A stretch of 64,000 nucleotides of DNA from Sphingobium yanoikuyae (GCF_013001025.1 NZ_CP053021.1:62001-126000); one strand, 5' to 3'; counted from the stretch's first letter, positions 9,173 through 17,546 are shown. A program made the numbers and translations. The notes: a model not told the origin generated them from the letters alone.

Positions 9173-10378
9173 TTAGTTGCCGAAGCCGCGTGGGGCGGGA
9201 TCGACCACGCTGATCGTGCCGGCGCCGACCTCGCTCACTTCCAGTGCGCGTTCGGCGATGCCGTTGCGATTGAAGCGGAAGGCGCCGTCGATGCCGGCAA
9301 AGCCGCCCGGATCGCGCAGGCGCGCGGTGGGGAAGGGCGCGCCCGGCTTCCAGTCCTGGGCGATCCGCACCGTCAGCAGCACCGCGTCATAGCCCATCGA
9401 AGACAGGCGGAAGGGCGCGCTGCCGTAGCGGGTGCGATATTTGGTCGCGAGCTGGCGATAAAGGCCGTCCGACACGCTGGCATACCAGGCGCCGCGTAGC
9501 ACGGGGCTGGCGGCCAGCGATTCTTCGGTATTCCAGATTTCGGTGCCGAGCAGGCGGGCATTGGCGCCGCCATTCTTGCGCACGATCGGTGCGACCTGCA
9601 GCGCGACCCGGCCGCTGTCGGCGATCAGCAGCGCGTCATAGCTGGACGAGGCTTGCAGCTTCTTGACCGCAGCGGTGATCGAGGCGGGGGTGCGATCGAA
9701 GGTCTGCATCGACACGACCGTGCCGCCAGCCTGTTCGACCGCGCGCAGCAGCGCATTGCCGGCGCGCTCGCCATAGGTGCCGCGCGGCACCAGCGCGCCG
9801 AAATTGGACAGGCCCTTTTGACGGGCGAAGCCGATCACCCGCTCGATCGACTGGTTGGGGGTATAGCCCATCAGGAAGATGTTGCTGCCCGCGACGCTGG
9901 TGTCGTTGGAGAAGCTGATGACCGGGACATTGGCCTTGGCCGCGATCGGCCCGACGATGCGGGCGTCATCGGCCAGCAGCGGACCCAGGATCAGGCGGTT
10001 GCCGTCGGCCAGCGCCCGGTTGGCGGCCGCCGCGGCGCCGGTGGCGGTGTCATAGGTGGTGATGCGGACCTTGTCGGTCTTGATGTCCATCAGCGCCAGG
10101 GTGGTGGCATTGGCGATCGACTGGCCGACGCCGGCATTGGGGCCGCTGGTCGGCACCAGCAGCGCGACGCGGTGGCGCGCAGTGTCGGTCGGCAGGCCCT
10201 GGGTCACTTCCGGGCCGGTCGGCTTGGCGGGGCCGGTGGGCTGGGCTGGGCCGGGGCCCTTGGGCACGATCGACTGACAGGCGGCAAGCATGATGGTGCT
10301 TGCAACGAACAGCAATCGCGCGCTGCGCTTCATCGCCGCGAACATGTTCGCTTGCCGGGGGGCATCCGTCTCTGTCAT
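9173..10378 (-). CDS. LpoA-like penicillin-binding protein activator lipoprotein
   Basis: 401 residues. A lipoprotein signal ends with lipobox LAAC (about residue 34), followed by a Pro/Gly linker and a periplasmic binding-protein type I fold (HRVALLVPTSGPNAGVGQSI). This is the LppC/LpoA (YraM) family; in enterobacteria LpoA activates PBP1A from the outer membrane. The start at 10378 has AAGGA six bases upstream; an internal ATG giving MKRSARLLF would make a more typical signal peptide. It is divergent from rsmI, the same neighbourhood as yraM-rsmI in E. coli, which supports the assignment. Confidence 0.82.
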   Translation of the reverse strand: MTETDAPRQANMFAAMKRSARLLFVASTIMLAACQSIVPKGPGPAQPTGPAKPTGPEVTQGLPTDTARHRVALLVPTSGPNAGVGQSIANATTLALMDIKTDKVRITTYDTATGAAAAANRALADGNRLILGPLLADDARIVGPIAAKANVPVISFSNDTSVAGSNIFLMGYTPNQSIERVIGFARQKGLSNFGALVPRGTYGERAGNALLRAVEQAGGTVVSMQTFDRTPASITAAVKKLQASSSYDALLIADSGRVALQVAPIVRKNGGANARLLGTEIWNTEESLAASPVLRGAWYASVSDGLYRQLATKYRTRYGSAPFRLSSMGYDAVLLTVRIAQDWKPGAPFPTARLRDPGGFAGIDGAFRFNRNGIAERALEVSEVGAGTISVVDPAPRGFGN

Positions 10379-10389
10379 CTGGGATCCTT

Positions 10390-11247
10390 ATGGAAACTAT
10401 ATTGGCATCCGGGCTTGAGCCCGGGCTTTACATCGTGGCGGGGCCGATCGGCAACCTTGGAGACCTTACGCCGCGCGCGGCCGAAGTCCTGCGGCTGGCC
10501 GACGTGGTCGCCGTGGAAGATACACGGGTCAGCGCAAGGCTGCTGCGCCATGCGGGATCGGATCGGCCGATGATTCCCTATCATGACCATAGCGCCGAAA
10601 ATGTGCGGCAACGGCTGATCGAGCGGATGGCGAGCGAATCGGTGGCGCTGCTGTCGGACGCGGGGACGCCGCTGATTTCCGATCCGGGCTACAAGCTGGT
10701 GCGCGACGCGCGGGCGGCCGGGCGCAGGATCACGACCCTGCCGGGGCCGAGCGCGGCGATCGCGGCGCTGACCCTGTCGGGCCTGCCGACCGATCGGTTC
10801 CTGTTCATGGGCTTCCTGCCGAACAAGGCGAAAGCGCGCGGCGACGTGCTGGCCGAGGTGGTGGCGCTGCGCGCGACCCTCGTTTTCTACGAAAGCGGGC
10901 CGCGGCTGTCGGACAGTCTGGCGGCGATGGCGGCGGCGCTGGGCGATCGCGAGGCGGCGGTCAGTCGCGAGATCAGCAAGACCTTCGAGGAGACGGCGAC
11001 CGGCACGCTAAGCGAATTGTCCGCCCGCTATGCCGATGCGCCGCCCAAGGGGGAGATCGTTGTCATCGTCGGCCCGCCCGGCGAGGCGCCGCCGGCCAGC
11101 GCCGAGGATGCCGACGCGGCGCTGCGGGAGGCGCTGACCCGGCTGCCGGTATCGAAGGCGGCGGGCGAGGTCGCCAAGAAGCTGGGGCTCGACCGGCGGA
11201 CGCTCTATGACCGGGCGAACGAACTCAAGGGAGAACGCGAGGCGTGA
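10390..11247 (+). CDS. rsmI: 16S rRNA (cytidine1402-2'-O)-methyltransferase RsmI
   Basis: 285 residues of the tetrapyrrole-methylase fold. The SAM-binding segments GPIGNLGDLTPRA (residues 19-30) and LSDAGTPLISDPG (88-100) are diagnostic. The enzyme 2'-O-methylates C1402 in the ribosomal P site. The start ATG lies 11 bases from the divergent LpoA-like start. Its end overlaps the yraN GTG start by 4 bases. Confidence 0.95.
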   Translation: METILASGLEPGLYIVAGPIGNLGDLTPRAAEVLRLADVVAVEDTRVSARLLRHAGSDRPMIPYHDHSAENVRQRLIERMASESVALLSDAGTPLISDPGYKLVRDARAAGRRITTLPGPSAAIAALTLSGLPTDRFLFMGFLPNKAKARGDVLAEVVALRATLVFYESGPRLSDSLAAMAAALGDREAAVSREISKTFEETATGTLSELSARYADAPPKGEIVVIVGPPGEAPPASAEDADAALREALTRLPVSKAAGEVAKKLGLDRRTLYDRANELKGEREA

Positions 11248-11597
11248 ACCGCCAGCAGGCGGAGAAGCGCGGCCGGCAGGCCGAACGCATCGCCGCCTGG
11301 TGGCTGCGCCTCAAGGGCTGGCAGATTGTCGGCCAGCGCCTGCGCACGCCCGCGGGCGAGGTGGACCTGGTCGCGCGCAAGGGGGCGATGCTGGCCTTTG
11401 TCGAGGTGAAGAGCCGCGCGACCGACGCCGAACTGGACGTCGCGATCGACCAGCGCCGACTGGCACGGGTGGCGGCGAGCGCCGAAATATTATGGCATCA
11501 GCTGGCAAGACCCGGAGACGACATGCGAATTGACGTCATCCTCCTTGCGCCCGGCCGCCCGCCACGCCATCTGGCCAATGTCTGGCATGGGGGGTGA
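11244..11597 (+). CDS. YraN family protein (UPF0102, endonuclease-like fold)
   Basis: 117 residues from a GTG that overlaps the rsmI stop (GTGA). The conserved nuclease-like core GEVDLVARKG...FVEVKSR supplies D41, E54 and K56, the acidic/lysine triad of a PD-(D/E)xK fold. The family is widespread next to rsmI/lpoA but its substrate is not established. Confidence 0.9.
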   Translation: MNRQQAEKRGRQAERIAAWWLRLKGWQIVGQRLRTPAGEVDLVARKGAMLAFVEVKSRATDAELDVAIDQRRLARVAASAEILWHQLARPGDDMRIDVILLAPGRPPRHLANVWHGG

Positions 11598-11609
11598 GGG
11601 CTCTCTATT

Positions 11610-11713
11610 CCGTTCGGGCTGAGCGAAGTCGAAGCCCACGCCTGAGCGCCAGCGAAGGCAAGTCACCTCGCTAACGCTCGGCGGAGCCCTTCGACTTCGC
11701 TCAGGGCGAACGG
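11610..11713. repeat. Inverted repeat, dispersed CCGTTCG...TCGAAG family
   Basis: Left arm 11610-11634 (begins CCGTTCGGGCTGAGCGAAG) and right arm 11689-11713 (ends CTCAGGGCGAACGG) are near-perfect reverse complements separated by about 54 bases. It sits between yraN and gshB. The sequence type is a common dispersed repeat of sphingomonad genomes; related but different hairpins flank the metH genes. Confidence 0.8.
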
Positions 11714-11721
11714 TAAAAGGA

Positions 11722-12702
11722 ATGAAGATGACCGAACTCAACCCCCTGACCGTCGCCATGCAGATGGACCCGATGGAAGGGATCAGGATCGCCGGCGATT
11801 CGACCTTCCACATCATGCTGGCGGCGCAGGCGCGGGGGCATAAGCTCTATCATTATCTGGCGCCTGACCTGACCTATCGCGACGGCCGGGTACTGGCCAA
11901 GGCGCGGCCGGTGAAGGTGCAGAAGGTCGAGGGCGATCATTATGCGCTGGGCGAGCCGGAGATGCTGGACCTGGGCCGCGACGTCGATGTCGTGTGGATG
12001 CGGCAGGATCCGCCCTTTGACCTGAGCTACATCACCGCCACCCATTTGCTGGAGCGGGTGCAGGAAGAGACTCTGGTGGTGAACGACCCTGCCAGCGTCC
12101 GCAATGCGCCCGAAAAGCTGTTCGTGCTCGATTATGCCCGCTTCATGCCGCCGACGATGATCACCCGCGACCTGGCCGAAGTGAAGAGCTTCCTGGCCGA
12201 GCATGGCGAGATCGTGGTGAAGCCGCTTTATGGCAATGGCGGCGTCGCGGTGTTCCATGTCGGCAGCAATGGCGCGAACCTGTCGTCGCTGGTGGAACTG
12301 TTCAAGGCTTCGTGGGTCGAACCCTTCATGGTCCAGGCCTTCATTCCCGGCGTCGCGCAGGGCGACAAGCGCATCGTGCTGGTCGATGGCGAGGTCGCGG
12401 GCGCGGTCAACCGCATTCCCGGCGCGGGCGAAATCCGCTCCAACCTGGCGGTCGGCGGATCGGCGGCCAAGACGGTGCTGACCGATCGCGAGCGGGAAAT
12501 CTGCGAGGCGATGGGGCCGGAATTGAAGCGCCGCGGCCTGTTGTTCGTCGGCATCGACGTGATCGGCGGCGAATGGCTTACCGAAATCAACGTGACGTCG
12601 CCGACCGGCATCGTGTCGATCGACGCGTTCGACGGCACCGACACCGGTGGCATGATCTGGGACGCGATCGACGCCCGCCTGGCGGCGCGGGCGGCGGCCT
12701 GA
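11722..12702 (+). CDS. gshB: Glutathione synthetase
   Basis: 326 residues, the usual bacterial GshB size. The N-terminal domain has the family sequence MDPMEGIRIAGDSTF, the ATP-grasp domain has VVKPLYGNGGVAVF and the metal-binding end reads ITEINVTSPTGI-like (EINVTSPTG). It ligates gamma-glutamylcysteine with glycine using ATP. The start ATG has AAAAGGA upstream. gshA is not in the window. Confidence 0.95.
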   Translation: MKMTELNPLTVAMQMDPMEGIRIAGDSTFHIMLAAQARGHKLYHYLAPDLTYRDGRVLAKARPVKVQKVEGDHYALGEPEMLDLGRDVDVVWMRQDPPFDLSYITATHLLERVQEETLVVNDPASVRNAPEKLFVLDYARFMPPTMITRDLAEVKSFLAEHGEIVVKPLYGNGGVAVFHVGSNGANLSSLVELFKASWVEPFMVQAFIPGVAQGDKRIVLVDGEVAGAVNRIPGAGEIRSNLAVGGSAAKTVLTDREREICEAMGPELKRRGLLFVGIDVIGGEWLTEINVTSPTGIVSIDAFDGTDTGGMIWDAIDARLAARAAA

Positions 12703-12718
12703 CCTGCATGCGCCTTGT

Positions 12719-12802
12719 CCGTCATCCCAGCGAAGGCTGGGATCTCTCTTTCTGGCTTCGGAATAGAAATAAGTGGGATGCCAGCCTGCGCTGGCATGAC
12801 GG
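12719..12802. repeat. REP-like double hairpin downstream of gshB
   Basis: Outer arms CCGTCAT/ATGACGG enclose two inner palindromes, CCCAGCGAAGGCTGGG and GCCAGCCTGCGCTGGC. This is the 'GTCATCCCAGCGAAGGCTGGGATC' type of intergenic repeat, widespread in alphaproteobacterial genomes. It lies between gshB and the DedA gene on the same strand. Confidence 0.8.
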
Positions 12803-12820
12803 AAGAGGCAGGACGCACCC

Positions 12821-13420
12821 ATGACCGACTGGGTGCTGCGGTTGATCGATGCGGGGGGCTATTGGGGGATCTTCCTGCTGATGATCCTCGAAAATGTGTT
12901 TCCGCCGATCCCGTCCGAACTGATTATGGGGATTGGCGGCATCCGCGTCGGCCAGGGGCGGATGGCGATGGAATGGCTGCTGCTGGCGGGCACGCTGGGC
13001 ACCACGATCGGCAATTATTTCTGGTATCTGGTCGGCCATATATTGGGCTTTGGCCGGTTGAAGCCGCTGGTCGATCGCTTCGGCCGCTGGGCGACGCTGG
13101 AATGGCGCGATGTCGAGGCGCTGGACCGGCTGTTCGGCAAATATGGCCAGATCGTCGTCTTCGTGTTCCGCTTCATGCCGGCCTTCCGCACGATGATCTC
13201 GCTGCCCGCCGGCCTGTTCCGCATGGGGCATGTGCGTTTCCTGATCTGGACTGCCGGCGGCGCGCTGGTGTGGAATCTGGTGCTGGCCTATGCCGGTTTC
13301 CTGCTCGGCCAGAATTTCCGCGATATCGACAAATATGTGGGGCCGGTGGCGACCGCCTGCGTGGTCGGTGCGGTGCTGCTCTATCTCTGGCGATTGGCGA
13401 CCTGGCGGCCCAAGGGATAA
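12821..13420 (+). CDS. DedA family membrane protein
   Basis: 199 residues with the DedA/VTT layout: an early NVFPPIPSELIM re-entrant segment, then FRFMPAFRTMISLPAGLFRM, and two C-terminal membrane helices. DedA proteins are inner-membrane proteins tied to lipid scrambling, membrane potential and envelope stress. The specific function of this member is not readable. A long palindromic element follows its stop immediately. Confidence 0.9.
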   Translation: MTDWVLRLIDAGGYWGIFLLMILENVFPPIPSELIMGIGGIRVGQGRMAMEWLLLAGTLGTTIGNYFWYLVGHILGFGRLKPLVDRFGRWATLEWRDVEALDRLFGKYGQIVVFVFRFMPAFRTMISLPAGLFRMGHVRFLIWTAGGALVWNLVLAYAGFLLGQNFRDIDKYVGPVATACVVGAVLLYLWRLATWRPKG

Positions 13421-13424
13421 GAGA

Positions 13425-13558
13425 CTGTTTGAGAAAGCCGGTACCAGCCCGCGCCCCCGCCCAACCGCCCGATCCAGTGTCATCCTGTCGGGTGGTTGGG
13501 AGGGGGAGCGGGCTGGTACCGTACTGAAATATCGCCCTTTCGCGATTTTTCAAACAGC
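13425..13558 (-). repeat. 134-nt palindromic element, copy A
   Basis: Strong inverted repeat between the convergent DedA gene and a small unknown gene. Main arms run 13440-13472 (starting GGTACCAGCCCGCGCCCCC) and 13488-13520 (ending GAGCGGGCTGGTACC), with an outer pair CTGTTTGA / TCAAACAG and a side hairpin ATCGC..GCGAT. The reverse complement matches the element at 35452-35585 over its whole length. Confidence 0.88.
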
Positions 13559-13559
13559 C

Positions 13560-13853
13560 TCAGAAGGGCAGCTTGATGCCCACCATCACCCGTTGCGAGG
13601 TGGTGCCGTTCGCCATGGTCTGGCTTTCGACATGGACATTGCCCTTCACCTTGCCGAACAGGGTGATTTCGGCGCGGCCGAGCGGGGGCTCGTCGCTGGT
13701 GGCGGCGACCTCGCGCTCGACCCGCTCGTCGCGGCGGCGGCCGGTGACGACGATGGCGTTGGGATTGGGCGCGGGCTGCACCTTCTGCAGGTCGAATTCG
13801 GGCGGGATGTCGGTGCCGCCAACGCTTTGCAGGGCCATCAACAGACGCAGCAT
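13560..13853 (-). CDS. Hypothetical protein with TonB-box-like NAIVVTGRR segment
   Basis: 97 residues, start ATG with GGAGG about ten bases upstream. The N-terminus MLRLLMALQSVGG is only weakly hydrophobic. The middle reads PNPNAIVVTGRRRDERVE, and the C-terminal half ITLFGKVKGNVHVESQTMANGTTSQRVMVGIKLPF looks like beta strands ending in phenylalanine. No known domain recognised. The NAIVVTG segment recurs in the MlaA-like protein at 56598-57719 and resembles the TonB box region of receptors. Upstream of it on the same strand is the recombinase gene. Confidence 0.65.
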   Translation of the reverse strand: MLRLLMALQSVGGTDIPPEFDLQKVQPAPNPNAIVVTGRRRDERVEREVAATSDEPPLGRAEITLFGKVKGNVHVESQTMANGTTSQRVMVGIKLPF

Positions 13854-13927
13854 CCTGGGGTTCCTCCGGTCGCAACGGGGATCTGCCAGCGAGGCTGACG
13901 CAGGATTACGGCGAATCCATGGCCGTT

Positions 13928-14830
13928 TCAGGCGCGGGGATGGGCGGCGCGATAGACGTCGAGCAGATGGGCGGCATCGACCTGCGTATAGACCTGGGTC
14001 GAGGTCAGGCTGGCATGGCCGAGCAGTTCCTGCAAGCTGCGCAGGTCTGCGCCCCGGCCGAGCAGATGGGTCGCGAAACTGTGGCGCAGCGCATGGGGCG
14101 TGGTGCGGTCCGACAGGCCGAGGCGCCCGCGCGCGCCCTGCACCGACCGGCGAATGAGCGCGGCCGAAAGCGGACCGCCGCGCGCACCCCGGAACAGCGG
14201 CTGGTCGCGTTCGGGCGACCAGGGGCATTGGTCGGCATAGGCCTCGATCGCGGCACGGACCTGCGGGAGCAGCGGCACCAGCCGCGTCTTGCCGCGCTTG
14301 CCGGTGACGCGCAGGGTGTCGCCCAGCGGCATGACGTCGCCCATCAGTCCCATCGCCTCGCCAATGCGCAGACCCGCGCCATAGAGCAGCAGCAGCACCG
14401 CCCAGTCGCGCGCGCCGATCCAGTCCTCTCGCGCGCCCTCGGCAATGTCGCCGGCCAGCGCCAGCGCCTCGTCGGGGGAGATGGGGCGGGGCAGGCCGGG
14501 CTTGACCCGTGGCCCCTTGAGCTGGGGGACGCGGGCTTCCGCGCCACCGACAAATTTCAGGAAGCCGCGCACCGCCGACAATTCGCGCGCGGCGGAGATA
14601 TTGCCGATGCCGTCGACCCGGCGGCTCGCAAGATAGGCGCGCAGGTCCGCCTGCTCCAGCCGGGCAAGGCTGGTGGCGGTCACGGCCTGCCCCTGATGCT
14701 CGGCAAGGAAGGCGACCAGCCGCTCGGCCGTGGCGACATAGGCTCGCACCGTGTGGGTCGAGCGCCGCCGGTCGAGGCTGAGATGCTGGCGCCAGCGTTC
14801 GGGGAGGGAGGGGGTCACGCTGTCGCTCAT
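13928..14830 (-). CDS. xerC: Tyrosine recombinase XerC
   Basis: 300 residues, the typical XerC/XerD size. The N-terminal SAM-like core-binding domain covers about residues 1-100. The catalytic set is complete: R155 (GAGLRIGEA), K178, H246 and R249 (HALRHSFATHLL), H272 (LGHAS) and nucleophile Y281 (TQVYTQVD). It resolves chromosome dimers at dif with its partner XerD. The ATG overlaps the stop of the upstream lipoprotein gene by one base. XerC versus XerD is judged from general similarity only. Confidence 0.88.
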   Translation of the reverse strand: MSDSVTPSLPERWRQHLSLDRRRSTHTVRAYVATAERLVAFLAEHQGQAVTATSLARLEQADLRAYLASRRVDGIGNISAARELSAVRGFLKFVGGAEARVPQLKGPRVKPGLPRPISPDEALALAGDIAEGAREDWIGARDWAVLLLLYGAGLRIGEAMGLMGDVMPLGDTLRVTGKRGKTRLVPLLPQVRAAIEAYADQCPWSPERDQPLFRGARGGPLSAALIRRSVQGARGRLGLSDRTTPHALRHSFATHLLGRGADLRSLQELLGHASLTSTQVYTQVDAAHLLDVYRAAHPRA

Positions 14831-15285
14831 CAAAACAGGACATCCATCGGTTTGATCTGCGCCGGCAGAGTCTCGAACCGTTCCAGCCATCGACCGCCTC
14901 GCATCATGATGCACATCCGGTTCATGGGCATCGTATATTTGACGCGGACATGCGCCTGAAAGCCTAACGACGGATCGTGGGTGAAGCCGTTCACCGTCGC
15001 GAAGCGGACCCCCGAGCGGCATTCGAAGATGGTGGCACTGCTGCTGTTCAGGTGCCGGCTGATGATGGGCACATAGAGTGGCGAGACCCAGAGCCTTAGC
15101 TGATAATCCTGTTGAGCGGTTGGCGATCCTGCCTGGGCGGGGCGACTATAACTTGCATCGACGGGCACCGTGTAGGTGTCGCAGCCGCTCAGACTGATCA
15201 GGCCGATTGTCGCCAAGGCGGTGAGAGGTTGGCCTAAGGTCGTTGTTGGAAATGCCGCGCTTAACTTCGCATATTTCCCGCACAT
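14830..15285 (-). CDS. Hypothetical lipoprotein
   Basis: About 151 residues from the ATG giving MCGKYAKLSAAF; a further in-frame ATG lies 75 bases upstream and neither start has a clear ribosome-binding site. A hydrophobic stretch LTALATIGLISLSGC ends in a lipobox cysteine, so the mature protein is probably lipid-anchored. The remainder (YQLRLWVSPLYVPIISR, IFECRSGVRFATVNGF) matches no family I know. Base composition is lower in GC than its neighbours. It runs into xerC with a one-base overlap. Confidence 0.6.
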   Translation of the reverse strand: MCGKYAKLSAAFPTTTLGQPLTALATIGLISLSGCDTYTVPVDASYSRPAQAGSPTAQQDYQLRLWVSPLYVPIISRHLNSSSATIFECRSGVRFATVNGFTHDPSLGFQAHVRVKYTMPMNRMCIMMRGGRWLERFETLPAQIKPMDVLF

Positions 15286-15396
15286 TTTGACAGTATGAAA
15301 CAAGAGTTGGAAATCTTGTTGCGTGGAGCAGGGAATGCGGGGAGGGGCTGCGTTGCGCATGGCTGCAGCCTAGCAGAGGGGGGCGATGTAGGACAG

Positions 15397-15807
15397 TTAT
15401 CGCGGTTCATCGGCTTGGCTGATCTCCAGCACCTGATCGATCCAGACGTCCTTTCCGCCATCACCCAGATAGCGGGACTTATGCGGAACAAGGCCGCGTC
15501 GCCCGATGAAGCGAATGCGGAACGCCCCTTCTGGTGGTTCCTGCGACTTGTCGCCCGTGATTCTCCGGGCAGGCTGATCGAGCATCGCGCAGTTCTTGTC
15601 GGCGCAGGCGATCGATGCCCATTCGCAAAGACTGTCGCCCTCGCAGCTGTCGCTGCATTCGAGGAACCGGCTATTTTCGAAATTGGTGAACCAGATGCCC
15701 GAGAGCGTGGCCTTTTCTCCATAGGCGATGCCATCGATCGTCTTCCCCTGTGCGCAGGAGATGGCGGCAAGAAGGATTAGGGCCAGAGCCAGCGGCGCTT
15801 TCGTCAT
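15397..15807 (-). CDS. Hypothetical secreted protein, FENSRF family (paralogue of 52599-53093)
   Basis: 136 residues. MTKAPLALALILLAAISCAQG is a clear signal peptide. The mature part has FTNFENSRFLEC, several cysteines (SDSCEGDSLCEW, IACADKNC) and ends with FRIRFIGRRG...YLGDGGKDVWIDQVLEI. The protein encoded at 52599-53093 shares the FENSRF core, an F(I/V)GR strand and a C-terminal E-x-x-VDKV/IDQV strand, so the two are paralogues. Function unknown; several cysteines suggest a disulfide-bonded periplasmic protein. Confidence 0.7.
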   Translation of the reverse strand: MTKAPLALALILLAAISCAQGKTIDGIAYGEKATLSGIWFTNFENSRFLECSDSCEGDSLCEWASIACADKNCAMLDQPARRITGDKSQEPPEGAFRIRFIGRRGLVPHKSRYLGDGGKDVWIDQVLEISQADEPR

Positions 15808-15870
15808 CGGGACAGGCTGGACGATATCGGTGCGGAGGGGAAGGGGGATGTTGATCCTGCTACAGCCCCT

Positions 15871-15920
15871 CCACCACCGCCTGCGGCGGTGGTCCCCCTC
15901 CCCGAGCAAGCTCGGGGAGG
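15871..15920. repeat. Double-hairpin intergenic repeat
   Basis: Two adjacent perfect hairpins: CCACCGCC-TGC-GGCGGTGG (15874-15892) and CCTCCCCGAG-CAAG-CTCGGGGAGG (15897-15920). It lies between divergent genes, upstream of the MBL hydrolase, and resembles a dispersed repeat rather than a terminator because no T-tract follows. Confidence 0.7.
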
Positions 15921-15960
15921 AATGGCAGCGTGCCCTTGAAATCCGCCGGGAAATGGGCAC

Positions 15961-16848
15961 ATGGGAGCCATGGCTACCCCGTTCGATCCGGCCGATTTGC
16001 CGACCGGCATCCTGATGACGCTGTCGCCGCTGGTGGCGCGCGTGCTGGCGCCCAATCCGTCGCCCTTCACCTATACCGGCACCCAGACCTATCTGGTCGG
16101 CGGTGCGGATGTGGCGGTGATCGATCCCGGGCCGGACGAGGCCGCGCATCTCGACGCGCTGATCGCTGCGATCGGCGGGCGGCCGGTGGTGGCGATCCTC
16201 TGCACCCATACCCATCGCGACCATAGCCCGGCGGCACGGCCGCTGAGCGCGCTGACCGGCGCGCCGATCATCGGCTGTGCGCCGCTGACGCTGAGCGACG
16301 ATGGGCCGCGCGCGGACGCGGCCTTCGACGCGGACTATCGGCCCGATCGGGTGCTGGGCGATGGCGAAGTGGTGGCCGGCACCGGCTGGACGCTGGCGGC
16401 GGTGGCGACGCCGGGCCATACGTCCAACCATCTCTGCTTTGCCTTGGCTGAGGACAAGGCGCTGTTCACCGGCGACCATGTGATGGGCTGGTCGACCAGC
16501 GTCATTTCCCCGCCCGATGGCGACATGACCGCCTATATGCGGTCGATGCAGTTGCTGCTGGGTCGGGACGATATCGTCTATTATCCGGCCCATGGCGAGC
16601 CGATCGACAATCCGCAGCGGCTGGTGCGCGGCATGATGGGCCATCGCAAGCAGCGCGAGGGGCAGATCATGCGCTTCCTGGAGCGCAATGGCGACAGCGC
16701 CATCCCCGACATGGTGGCGGAAATGTACAAGGGCGTGGACCCGCGCCTTTACGGGGCGGCCGGGCGATCGGTGCTGGCGCATCTGATCGACCTGAATGGC
16801 CGGGGCATGGCCGCGCCGCTGGAGGATGGGCGATGGCAGATGCGCTGA
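15961..16848 (+). CDS. MBL-fold metallo-hydrolase (LACTB2/beta-lactamase-like)
   Basis: 295 residues. The metal-binding motif HTHRDH supplies H83, H85, D87 and H88; the later ligands are in TPGHTSNH, TGDHV and YYPAHGE. The C-terminal 60 residues (HRKQREGQIMRFL onward) form the winged-helix tail typical of LACTB2-like hydrolases, a group that includes RNases and thioester hydrolases. The true substrate is not known. The start at 15961 is followed three codons later by another ATG. It overlaps the DUF4230 gene by 16 bases. Confidence 0.88.
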   Translation: MGAMATPFDPADLPTGILMTLSPLVARVLAPNPSPFTYTGTQTYLVGGADVAVIDPGPDEAAHLDALIAAIGGRPVVAILCTHTHRDHSPAARPLSALTGAPIIGCAPLTLSDDGPRADAAFDADYRPDRVLGDGEVVAGTGWTLAAVATPGHTSNHLCFALAEDKALFTGDHVMGWSTSVISPPDGDMTAYMRSMQLLLGRDDIVYYPAHGEPIDNPQRLVRGMMGHRKQREGQIMRFLERNGDSAIPDMVAEMYKGVDPRLYGAAGRSVLAHLIDLNGRGMAAPLEDGRWQMR

Positions 16849-17546
16849 AGCGCTATGCCGGGCCGGTCGCGGTCGCGCTGCTGATCCTGATCGTCGGCGG
16901 GGCGATGCTGGTCGGCTGGCAGCGCTATAATCGCGACTATGTGGTGAGCGTCGAGGATGATGGGACGGCGGTGACCAAGGTCATTGCCGAAAAGATCGCC
17001 GGCACCAGCAGCCTGAAGGTTTCGGAACTCAGCGGCACGATCCAGAGCAGCGCGCGCGACGTGCGCGGCTTTGGCTGGCTGAAGTCCGACCAGGTGGTGA
17101 AGATGCCCTTTTCGGTCGATTATTTCGTCAATGTCGGCGCGATCGGCGCGGATGACCTGGAATGGGATGCGGAGCGCCGCACCCTGATTGTCAATGCGCC
17201 CGATGTCACCGTCGGCAAGCCCAATGTGGACGAGAGCCAGCGCACTCTAGTGCGGACCAGCGGCCTGTTCGTGACGCGCGAGGCGGGTGAGGAACTGAGC
17301 CGTCGCACATCTGCTTACGCGCAGGCGCGGGCCGCCAAATCGGCCGGGTCGCCCGAGCGGATGGCGCAGGCGCGCGAATATGGCCGGGCTGCGCTGGTGA
17401 AGCTGATGGCCGCGCCGCTGACGGCGGCCGGGCAGGGCGATGCGCGGGTGATCGTCACTTTTCCGGCGGAACGACCCAATCGCGATCGCTGGGACGTGAC
17501 CACGCCGGTTAACGAGGTACTGGCAAACCGGAGACAGGCCCGCTAG
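16833..17546 (+). CDS. DUF4230 domain-containing protein
   Basis: 237 residues with one N-terminal membrane anchor (VAVALLILIVGGAMLVGW) and a soluble domain containing LKVSELSGTIQ, FSVDYFVNVGAIGADDLEWD and LIVNAPDVTVGKPNVD, features of DUF4230. The domain probably lies in the periplasm. Family function is unknown. It begins inside the MBL hydrolase gene and is followed 31 bases later by nadA. Confidence 0.82.
   Translation: MADALKRYAGPVAVALLILIVGGAMLVGWQRYNRDYVVSVEDDGTAVTKVIAEKIAGTSSLKVSELSGTIQSSARDVRGFGWLKSDQVVKMPFSVDYFVNVGAIGADDLEWDAERRTLIVNAPDVTVGKPNVDESQRTLVRTSGLFVTREAGEELSRRTSAYAQARAAKSAGSPERMAQAREYGRAALVKLMAAPLTAAGQGDARVIVTFPAERPNRDRWDVTTPVNEVLANRRQAR

Noticed and set aside
13425..13558. 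CRISPR-like or attachment-site reading of the palindromic repeats
   Set aside because: Single copies with inverted symmetry, no regular spacers and no cas genes; the nearby xerC is of the housekeeping type.
15397..16782. 461-codon minus frame extending the FENSRF protein upstream
   Set aside because: The N-terminal extension lies opposite the MBL hydrolase and is Arg/His-rich; a proper signal peptide starts at 15807.
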